A stretch of DNA of 64,000 bases, from the NCBI RefSeq assembly GCF_963082655.1, contig NC_081554.1:189236937-189300936 (forward strand), in the 5' to 3' direction. A model generated the notes under the pieces. That model saw only the letters and a program-made list of their open reading frames with translations, ran no database searches and was not told where the DNA came from. The translations under genes and the position numbers were made by a program. This document shows, one piece after another, positions 13,001 through 25,000 of this stretch; position 1 is the first letter of the stretch; every line of letters begins with the position of its first letter. Origin of the DNA: Stomoxys calcitrans. Its lineage: Eukaryota > Arthropoda > Insecta > Diptera > Muscidae.

Positions 13001-16000
13001 GTTGCTACATTTCGTGATGTTTTCTAAACATAAACACTAGAAGTAAAAGCATAAGTAATACATTTTAAACGTGAAATGGAATTTCAATGGTGTCAGCTAG
13101 GCCGTTCTGTTTTGGAAATTTATTTCAAATTAACAACGATATTAAAGAGGTGATAAATCATGCTTATGTCCCATTTAAAACACTTGTCATTATTGAAATG
13201 CTTTGACCCATTATATGCTCCCACCAATAGGCAAACACAATAGCCGTCTGTCAGCTTCTAGGAAAGAATTTTTTGGGTATACAAAACAGAAAATAGAAAT
13301 ATTTAACACATTATGTGCTAAAATATGTTGTATTGCTTTCTTTTGCCTAGAATTGGGTGTTGTTGTTATTTATTTTTTTTTTGAAGATTTTGTAGCCACC
13401 AAAAAAGAGCAAACAAATCCAATCACCATCGATCTCTTGGGTTAATGGCAATGGCAACATAAATCTTTCATCGGCCAGATCAAGCATCGCAGCAGGGCCT
13501 TTGTTTACATGTGGCCAAGATAGCAACCAAACAGCGGGTGGTTGTTGATGGCATTTTTTTCTCTATGCTCTTTTAATTTTGCGGCAATAACTCAAAAAAT
13601 CGGATTTTGGTCTTTGGTGGTGCTGTGACACACAGCAGTTTTTGAAGAAACTATTATGGATATGAATTAAGTTGAGTTCTGTTTACTCACCAATAAAAAA
13701 TACAAAAAATAGCACATGTTATATGATCTTAGACTCATTTACATTCAACCAACATTTTAAAAAGATGAAAATACCGGGAAAGTAAAGCATTTCATTTCTT
13801 CCAGGTAAAAAAAAAATTCACAAAGTTGGTTATTTTTTTCCAGCAGCATCTCATTATCAATGGCGTTGGTATAGCAGTTGCTTATTTTTGTACTCGTATA
13901 ACTATTTGTAAAAATTATAGATTTTTTCGGCTTGGCATTGTTTGCTTCTTTTATTTGCTTGAGAAAACCAATATGTCATCTGTGTTTGTCTACCCATAAC
14001 TCACAACTCGCGTGAGACTTGAAACCTAGGATCAATGAACTTCTTTCTTTGAGACACATTTTTTTCTAGAGAAAAAAAAGTTACCTATTTCTCCTTTCTA
14101 CCGATGAATATGACAATTTCTGATTTAAGGCGTTGTCTGCTTAGAGATTTAGAACACTTAGTCATAGAAAAAATTTCTTTGCTCTATTTGTTTTCTTTGC
14201 AAGGTTTGTGTCTTAAGTCTTTTGTTTAGTATAATGAGGCGGAAAGTATTAAAATAAAACATAAGGCATTGAACAACAATTGTTTTGGGTAATTTTATGC
14301 TACTGGGAAACCAAATGAAACGAATTGCGAAATTTTAACTAAATGTTGATTTACTAAAATAAGTGTTGTTGTTGAACACATGGTAGTTTGTTTTTAGATC
14401 ATATGTGGTACTGGGTATTATGTCTTTGGTAAACAAGAGATTATCCTTATAAAAAGTTTATCTACCGACTTTTTTTAATCAAATATTTAATTGTAAATAG
14501 AAATGTTTTCAATTAAAAAACCAGAAAGGAAAAGCAAAAGTCGAACGGGGCCGAATATATAATACCCTAAACCACCTAGTATACTTGCTACTTTTAATAT
14601 ATAAAAGTTATCTCAAAATCTAGTCAAACTTTAATTTTGCATGTCTATTGAAATATTGACATACCGGATAAAAAATATATATGGGAGTAACATATTTAAA
14701 TCGAAACCGAATTTTATGAAATTTTGCACACGTATTGGGACGTCAAATTAAACACATCATGCTAAATCTTGTTAACATCGGACTAAAATTGTGGTTTCTG
14801 CAGCCTTAAAACTTCATATTGGAGGAAAGATATATATGGGAGCTATATCTAAATCTGGGCCGATTTTGATCACATTTACCACAAATATTAAGAACTTAAA
14901 TAAAACACCTCATGTTTAATTTTGTAAAGATTGAACCAAAAATGAGGCTTCTACAGCCTTAAAAGTCCATATCTGATGAAAGATATATATGAGAGCTATA
15001 TTCAAATCAGGACCGATTTCAATGAAATTTTGCACACGTCGTTTGGGACGCCTCATGATAAATTTTGTAAACATCGGACCAAAATTGGAGCTTCCAAAGG
15101 CTTAAAACTTGGAGGAAATATATATATGGGAGCTATATCCAAAGCTGAGCACACATAAGAAGACGCAAAAAAAAACACCGCATGCCAAATGTTGTAAAGA
15201 TCAGACCAAAATTGCGGCTTTTACGACCTTAAAAGGTCATATCGGATGAAAGATAAATATTAAGACGTCAAATAAAACACCTCGCGCAAAACCTTTTAAA
15301 GATCGGTCTAAAATTGTAGCTTCTACAGCCTTAAGTCTACATCGGATGAAAGATATATATGGGAGCTATATCTAAATCTGGACTGATATTTATGAAATTT
15401 TGCACACATTTATAGACATCAAATAAAATAACTCATGCCTAATTTTGTAAAGATCAGACCCAAAATGTGGCTTTTACAGCCTTAAAAGGCCATTTCGGAT
15501 GAAAAATATATATGGGAGCTATATCTAAATGTGGACCGATTTTCATGAAATTTCCCACGCATATAAGGACGTCGAATAAAACACCTCACGCAAAATCTTT
15601 TAATGATCGGTTTAAAATTGTAGCTTCTACAGCCTTAAAAGTCTATATCGTTTGAAAGTTATATATGGGAGCTATATTTAAATCTGGACCGATTTTCATG
15701 AAATTTTCCACACATATTAGGACGTCAAATAAAACACCTCGGGCAAAATCTTTTAAAGATCGGACTAAAATTGTAGCTTCTACACCCTTAAAAGTCCATA
15801 TCGGATGAAAGATATATATGGCGGCTTTATCTAAATCTGGACCGATTTTTGTGAAATTTAGCACACATATGAAGACGCCAAATAAAACACCCCATGCCAA
15901 ATTTTGAAAAGATCTGACCAAAATTGAGCTTTTACAGCCATAAAAAGCTATATCGGATGAAATATATATATGGGAGCTATATCTAAATCTGTACCGATTT

Positions 16001-19000
16001 TCATGAAAATTTCCACACATATTAGGACGTCAAATAAAACACCTCTCGCAAAATCTTTTAAAGATCGGTCTAAATTGTAGCTTCTACAGCCTTAAAAGCT
16101 TTATCGGATGAAAGATATGTGTGGGAGCTATATCTAGATCTGAACCGATTTTTTTTTTCAAATCAATAGCGGTCGTCTTTGAACCAAAGAAGTGACATAT
16201 GCAAATTTTCATGACAATCAGACAATAAACGCGACCTGTAACTTGATCACAAGAATACATGGGCAGACAGACAGACGGACAGATGGACATAACTCAATCG
16301 AATCAGGAAGGGATTCTAAGCTGATCGGTGTACTTATCAATGGGTCTAGCTCTTCTCCTTCTTAGTGTTAAAGAAATGTTAAATAAGTGTTAAACAAATG
16401 CACAAACTTATAATACCTTGAACTACAGTGGTGGTGTAGGGTATAATTAGTTGAATCAATCATTTGTATACACACCACCTTAGGATGGAGGTATACTAAT
16501 CTAGTCATTCTGTTTGTAACACCTCGAAATGTTGATCTTAGACCCCATAAATTACATATATTCTTGATCGACTCGACATTCTAAGTAAATCTAGCCATGT
16601 CCGTTCGTCTGTCGAAATCACGATAGCGGTTGAACGCACCAAGCTAGCCTCTTGAAGTTTTGCACAGATACTAAATATTGATGGGGGAATGTTGGGGTTT
16701 GCACATGGTTCATAGTTAGATATAGCTCCCATCTAAACCAATCCCCCGATTTGATTTCTTCTTGTATGACTTCCACTAACCGTGCCAAGTACGGTCCAAA
16801 TCGGTCTATAACCTGATATAGCTCCCATATAAAACCATCCAGCGATTTGACTTCTTGAGCGACTGTAAGCCTCAATTTTTGTGCGATTTAGCTAAAATTT
16901 TGCACATAGTGTTCTGTGGTATGACTTCCATTAACTGTACCGAATACGGTTCAAATCGGTCTATAACCTAGTACGGCTCTTATTTAAACCAATCTGCCAA
17001 TTTGACGTCTTGAGTCCTTACAAGCCGCAATTTTTGTCCGATTTAACTGAAATTTTTCATGCGGAGTTCTGTTAAGACATATAACAACTGTGCCAATTAT
17101 GGCCCAAATCAGTCTATAACCTGATATGGCTGCCATATAAACCGATCTTGAAACTTGACTTCTTGAGGCACTAGAGGGCGCAATTCTTTCCGATTAGCCT
17201 GAAATTTTGTATGACGTGTTTCGATATGACTTCCAAGTATTGTTAAAATCGGTTCATAACCTGATATAGCTGCCATATAAACCGATCTTGAATCTAATTT
17301 AACTAACTTTAACTAATTTAGCCGAAGAGGGCGCAATTATTACCCGATTTTTGGAATTACCCGATTGGAATTTAGCATGACGTGTTTTTGTTATGACTTC
17401 CAATAGCTGTGCCAAATCTGGTTCATAACCTGATGTGGCTGCCATATAAACCGATCTGGGGTCTTGACTTCTTGGGCCACTAGAGGGCGCAATTCTTATC
17501 CGATTTGGTACAACGGCTACTTCTATGACCTTCAACACACGTGTCAAATATTGTCTGAATCAGTCTATAGCCTTATACAGCTACTATAGAAACCGATCTA
17601 CCTATTTTACTTTTTAAGCCCCTAAAGGGCGCAATTTTTATTCGAATTTGTTGAAATTTTACACGACGACTTCTACTATGGTGTTCAACATTCAACTCAT
17701 CGGACTATAACTTGATATAGGTCCAATAGCATAGCAATTCTTCTCTTTTATCCTTTGTTTCCCTAAAAAGTGATACCAGAAAAAAACTCGGCAGTTGCGA
17801 TCCATGGTGAAGGTTTTATCAGATTCGGTCCGGTCAAACTTAGCACGCTTTTGCTTATTTTATTTTTTTTATTATACCCACTACCGAAGGATTGGGGGCT
17901 TATTTATATTGTCAATCCGTTTGCAACACATGGTAATATATATTTCCGACCCAATAGTTATTAGTTATATACTTGATCGTCATAAAAATATGAGACGATC
18001 TAGATATGTCCGTTCGTCTGTCTGTTAAAATCATGCTGGAGTTTTTGAAAATAGAGATAATGAGCTGAAACTTTGCACAGTTTTCTTTTACTGTCCATGA
18101 GGAGGTTAAGTTCGAAGATGGGCCGATATAAACTATACCCTGATGTAGCCCTTATATATACCACTCTGCCGATTTAAGATCTAAGGCCCCTTAAAGCCCA
18201 ATTTATTATCCCATTTCGCTGAAATTTGGGACAGAGACAACTATCTTCAATTTGGCCTCTATCGGTCAAGATTTGTATATAGCTGCCATATAGACCGATC
18301 TCTCGATTTAAGGTTTGGACCCATAAAAGCCGGATTTATTGTCCGATGTCGCCGAAATTTGGGACAGTTAGTTGTGTTAGGGCCTTTGACATCCTTCTTT
18401 AATTTGGTCCAGATCGGTCCACATTTGGATATAGCTGCCATATCGACCGATCTCTCGATTTAATGTCTTGGGTCCATAAAAGGGGCATTTAGTGTCCGAT
18501 TTCGCCGAAATTTGGGACAGTTAGTTGTGTTAGGGTTTTTGACATCCTTTTTCACTTCGGTCCTGATCGGTCCACATTTGGATATAGCTTTCATATAGAC
18601 CGATCTCTCGATTTAAGGTCTTGGGCCCATAAAAGGCACATTTCGTACTCGATTTTGGCAAAAATTTTGGACAATGACTTATGTTAGGCTTTTCGACATC
18701 CGTGTCCTATATGCTTCTGATCGGTCTATGTTTGGGTATAGACCGTTTTAAGGTCTTGGGCCCATAAAAGGCACATTTATGATCCAATGTCGCTGAAATT
18801 TAGGACAGTGAGTTGTGTTAGGACCTTTGACATCCTTTTCAATTCGGTCCAGAATTGGATATAGCTGCCATATAGACCGTTCACTCGATTTAAAGTCTTG
18901 GCTCCATAAGAGGCACATTTATTATCCGATTTTCCTGAAACTTGGGACAGTGAATTGTGTTAGGCCCTCGATAACCTTCTTCAATTTGGCCTCGATCGGT

Positions 19001-22000
19001 CTAGATGTGGATATAGCTGCCATATAGACCGATCTCTTCTTTGAAGGCCTTGGGCCCATAAAAGGCGCATTTAGTGTCCGATTTCGCCGATATTTGGGAC
19101 AGTAAGTAGTGTAAGGGACTTCGACATCCCTCTTCAATTTGGAGTAGATCGATCCAGATTTGGATATAGCTGCCATATACACCGATCTCTCGATTTAAAG
19201 ACTTGAACCCACAAAAGGCGCATTTATTGTCCGATGTGCCGAAATTTGGGGGATAGTGAGTTGTGTGGATCTTTCGATGGGCCCAAAAAAGCGCATTTAT
19301 TGCCCGAATTTGCCGAAATTTGGGACAGTGGGTGGTGTAAGGCCCTTCGACATACTTCTTCAATTTGGCTCAGATCGCTGCAGATTTGGATATAGCTTCC
19401 ATATAGACCAATCTCTCGATTTAAAGTCTTGGCCCCATAAAAGACTCATTCATTATCCGATTTTCCTGAAATTTGGGTATTGTGTTATGCCCTTGACAAC
19501 CTTCTTCAATTTGGACCCGATCGGTCTAGATGTATATAGCTGTCATATATATATAGCTGTCATATAGACCGATCTTTCGATTTAGGGCTATGGTGCAAAA
19601 GAGCATTTATTATCCGATTTTCCTGAAACTTGGGACAGTGAGTTGTGTTAGAGCAGACCGATCCAGATTTGGATATAGATGCCATATAGACCGATCTCTC
19701 GATCGGTCTTGGCCCCATATAATATGCATTTATAATCCGATTTCGCAGAAATTTGCCACAGTGACTTTTCGACATCCGTATCCTATATGCTTCAGATCGG
19801 TCTATGTTTCGGTATAGCTACCAATAAGACTAATATTTTGTTCTACAAAATTGAACAATGACTTGTACTTGCGCTTATTAGACCACTCAATGTCCATGCC
19901 AAATTTGGCCCAAATCGGACTATATTTCGATATGACTGCTATGGGGGTATAAATTATGTGATTTTCACCGGGTTATGACGAATGGTGGTTTTTTTGTTGT
20001 TTTATTTCATTTTATTCTATTTTTTTATTTTATTTGTTATCATTTTATTTCACTTTATTTTAAGGAATGCCTCCTAAGGCGTTCATATTGATAATTTTAA
20101 GCTTCAAAGTTGACTGAACTCTAATATCTCATTTCTTAGTCATATCAATCAAAATTCATAACAAATACCAATGAGAAATTATATGGTTGGGTGTTTTTTA
20201 ATGGTTTTTTGAGGTTTGTGCCATTAATGGCAAACAATTAAAACGCATATTCTCGAAAAATTGGAAAATAATCTGCATAACAAACATTGAAAGTTTTTTT
20301 TTCTTCAATTTTCTCTTTGCTTTAAATAAACAAAAAATGATTTTGAAAGTTGTCCAAGAGATAAAAATGAATGTTTACCTTAACACCTCATTTCTTACAA
20401 AATAAATTAACATTTCAAATTAAGCAGAACGTTGATATAAAAAACTAATTTTCCTTAAATCTTAAAAACAAATTTGCAATAACAAGAATATTTGTCTCTC
20501 GAAATTGACTTAAGGCTACGTGAATCTGCACTGTCCACGATCGCTCTGAAGGGGGCTTAAGAGGAATGCGTTTACACTTTTTTCGCCTACGTGAAGAGCA
20601 TGTTATGCATGTTTAATGAATGTCTTCATGAAGAATTTTTGTCTTTGTGTATTTCAATAAATTTTTCACTTTTCTTCGGAGTTTGTTTTTGGAATTTTAT
20701 AATTAAAATTTTAAAAGAACAATATTACTCATGCTCTTTGTTATGCATTTTGTAAACAATGTTGTCATTTTAATTTTTCCGTACGAAACTTTCTTTAAGT
20801 CTATAAAAATGGGTTATTTCGGTTGCTCCAAATTTTGGCGAATGATTGACAAGTGTAATTATGTGCATTTTTTATTTTACTCCGACAATTCGTGCGAATT
20901 GTCTTGGAAACCGTTAAGAATTTTTGTTGAATATTAAGGATGTCTTTAAGAAAATTGGGTCAATATATTGCAGGTGCAATTTTGATATCATCTCTTTTGT
21001 TACAATCATAAACATTTTAATTGAGATTGGTTTAAACTTTCTTAGGGATGTATAGGCGTTCAATCAGTTTGCTTAAGAATTTCATTCGGGATATATTTTC
21101 AATATTTTCTTTGAGCTCCCCCTGATTTTGTTCAATGCAAATGCAATTTTGCCCATGAACATTCCATTAAGGAACTGGGGTAAACTTCCCTCTAATCAAT
21201 AAGAGCTGTCCGGTTCAATTTTAAGCTCAATGATAGGGGCCTCCTTTTTATAGCCGAATCCGAACGGCGTGCCGCAGCGCGACACCTCTTTGGGGAGAAG
21301 TTTTTACATGGCAAAGTACCTCACAAATGTCGCCTGCATAACCACCGCTGAAAATTTTTCTGAAGGATTCGAACCCAGGCGGTCAGCGTCATAGGCGGAC
21401 ATGCTTACTTTTGCGCTATGGTGGCCTCCTAGTTCAATAGTAATAAGAATTAAAAAAAAAACAAGTAAAAGCGTGCGAATCTTATATACCCTCCACCATG
21501 GATCGCATTTGTCGAGTTTTTTCCCGGCATCTCTTCTTAGGCAAAAAAGCAACAAAATTTGCTCTGCTATTAGATCGATATTAAGATAAGGTCCGGTTTG
21601 AACCACAATTAAATTATATTGTATGTTGGAGACCTGTGTAAAATGTCAACCAATTTCAATAAGAATTGCGCACTTTAGGGGCTGAAGAAGTAAAATAGGG
21701 TGATCGGTTTATATGTGAGCTGTATCAAGCTATTTATCGATTCAGGCCATATTAGACACGAATGTTGAAGGTCATGAGAGAAGCCGTTGTACAAAATTTC
21801 TTCCAAATCGAAAGAGAAATGCGCCCTCTAAAGGCTCAAGAAGTCAAGATCCCAGATCGGTTCATATGGCAGCTGTATCAGGTTATGTACCGATTTGAGC
21901 CATACTTAGCACAGTTATTGGAAGTCATAACAAAATACCTAATGCAAAATTTCAGCCAAATCGGATGAGAATTGCGTCCTCTAGAGGCTCAAGAAATCAA

Positions 22001-25000
22001 GATCCAGGATCGGTTTATATGACAGCTATATCAAAACCTAAACCGATTTGAACAATACTTAGCGCAGTTGTTGGAATTGATACCAAGACACGTCGTGCAA
22101 AATTTCATTCAAATCGGATAAGAATTGCGCCCTCTAGAGGCTCAAGAAGTCAAGACCCAAGATCGGTTATATGACAGCTATATAAGGTTATGGACCGATT
22201 TGAATCATACTTGACACATTTGTTGAAAGTAAGAATAAAATACGACATGCAAAATTTCAGCCAAATCGGATAGGAATTGCGCCCTCTAGAAGCTCAAGAA
22301 TTCAAGTCCCAAGATCTATTTATATGACAGCTATATCAGGTTATGGACCGATTTGAACCATACTTGACACAGTTACTGAATATCACAACAAAATACTTCG
22401 TGCAAGAATTCATTCAAATCGGATAAGAATTGCGCCTTCTAGAGGCTCAAGAAGTCAAGACCCAAGATCGGTTATATGACAGCTATATCAGGTTATGGAC
22501 CGATTTGAACCATACTTCGCACAGTTGTTGGACATCATAGCGAAACACGTCGTGTTAAATTTGATTCCATTCGGATAAGAATTGCGCACTTTAGAGGCTT
22601 ATGAAGTCAAGACCCAAGATCAGTTTATATGGCAGCTATATCAAAACATGGACCGATTTTAACCATACTTGGCACAGTTGTTGGATATCATAAAAAAACA
22701 CGTCGTGTAAAATTTCATTCCATTCGGATAAGAATTGCGCACTCTAGAGGCTCAAGAAGTCAAGACCCAAGATCGGTTTATATGGCAGCGATATCAAGAC
22801 ATGGACCGATATGGCCCATTTACAATCCCAACCGACCTATACTAATAGGAAGTATTTGTGCAAAATTTCAAGCTGCTAGCTCCTTCGAATGTTAGCGTGC
22901 TTTCGACAGACAGACGGACGATCGGGCGGACGGACGGACTGAAGGATGGATGGACATCTCTAGATCTACTCCAAATGTCGAGACGACCAAGAATACATCT
23001 ACTTTATGGGGTCTCAGACGAATATTTCATGGTGTTACAAACAGAATGAAGAAATTAGTATACCCCCTTCCTATGGTGCAGGGTATAAAAATAATTATTA
23101 ATCTTAACGATGTTTCAGTTCTCAAGCTCAATTTTTGGAAACTGTTCTTTTTAAAATTTTTATTTAAAATTTTTGAATTTTAATAGTTCTATGACATTCA
23201 GAGCTTATTTGTTTTGAAGACATGCCCTATGTTCTTTATCTCTCTTTTTTTAACCAACTGCCATACAATTTTTTTATTTTGTGATTAAATTTTAGAAAAA
23301 TTTATTGCCATTTGATGAATTATTTATTATGATTTTATGGCCGAACAGCGTTAGTAACGAGCCATCAGCAAATCTGGCCACTTTCTTTTCGCAAAAAAAA
23401 AATAAATTTTAAATAAGCGCTTAAATGATAAATTTGCTCTATTCCAGCCATTCGTTCGAATTTAAAATTAATGTTTACACGTTTATTCGTTTATTCTCAG
23501 AACATAACTCTGCTGGAGCAAGGGAACACACATTAATTAAGACAAAATCGTTGATTAAACGTTTTTGGCTACCCAGCGAACGAACAATAAAGCGTTGCCT
23601 GCTCTTCTATTCTGTTTGCTCGCCATAAATCATGAATTTATTGCGCATTTCCCGCCCCTTTTCGGTCACACGTTTCTGGGACTTCTGTCTTACACGCACT
23701 AGCTGGCCAAAATGATATGAAAAAAATAAACATCATTAAAAAAAGTCCATAAAAACCATGGAAAGAAATTTCAATTAACATTGGATAAACGTTTTGGTAT
23801 GGGTCGTGTAGGCAGGCGTATGTTTTTTTATCTACTTCCAAATTCGTGCCCAAAAGTTTATTAGCCGGTATCCATAAATTTCTAATAGGGCAATGACAAA
23901 AAAATTTGGTATTCTATCACAAATCAAAAGAATTTGAAGGTCGTTGGGAGAATTTTACAGAAAATAAATCCAGGATTTTCACAAAAATGTATTGACAAGA
24001 GATGAACTGCAAGTTTATCAAGTAAGAAAGCATTCCATAGCATTAAGCTCGAAAGAGAAATTAACGATATTATGCCATAAATGATCTTTGCCTATTCCAT
24101 TGCATGAAATCTTCGACCAACATATTAACAAAAAACAAGTAAAAGTTCGGTCGGGCCGAATCTTGGCAACCCACCACTATGGATTCTGCTAAAATATGGG
24201 AGATATATCTGATTATAGACCGATTTGGACTGTACGTGGCGCAGTTGTTGAGAGTCATAACATAAAATTTCCGCCAAATCGGATAAAAATCGCGGCTTGT
24301 AAGGCTCAAGAAGTCAAATCGGGAGATCGGTTTATATGGGAGCTATATCAGGTTATTGATCGATTTCGATCGTACTTTGCACAGTTTTTTGAAGTTATAA
24401 CAGAACACTATGTGCAAAATTTCAGCCAAATCGGACAAAAAATGCGGCTTCCAGGGGCTCAAGAAAAATCGAGATATCGGTTTATATGGGAGCTATATCC
24501 AAATCTGAGCCAATATGGCCCATTTGCAATCCCCATCGACCTACATATATACTAAGTATCTGTGCAAAATTTCAAGCGGCTAGCTTTACGCGTTCGACCT
24601 CTGTCATGATTTCAACAGACGGACGGACGGGCATGGCTAGTTCGACATAGAATGTCGAGACTATCAAGAATATATATACGTTATGGGGTCCTAAGTCAAT
24701 ATTTCGAGGTGTTACGAACGGAATGAGTAGACTCGTATACCCCCATCCTATGGTGGTGGGTATTTAAAAGGATTTAAGTTCGGCCGGGCCGAACTTTTTA
24801 TACCCACCAACTTTTCGATCTTTTTATGTAAACCACCTTTCGGCATAATCCGGTGAAAAATGCATTATTTATGAAGCAGCTATATCTAAATATGGTCCGA
24901 TTTGGACCAAATTCGGCACGGGCATTGAGTGGTTTAATAAATATAACTCACTGTTTAATTTTGGTTTAATATTGGCTTTTTTGGCAGCTATATCCAAACA

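Noticed and set aside
14535..16448. CRISPR-like array
   Set aside because: The repeats are about 153 bases with no constant short repeat and unique spacer pattern, and the genome is an insect's.
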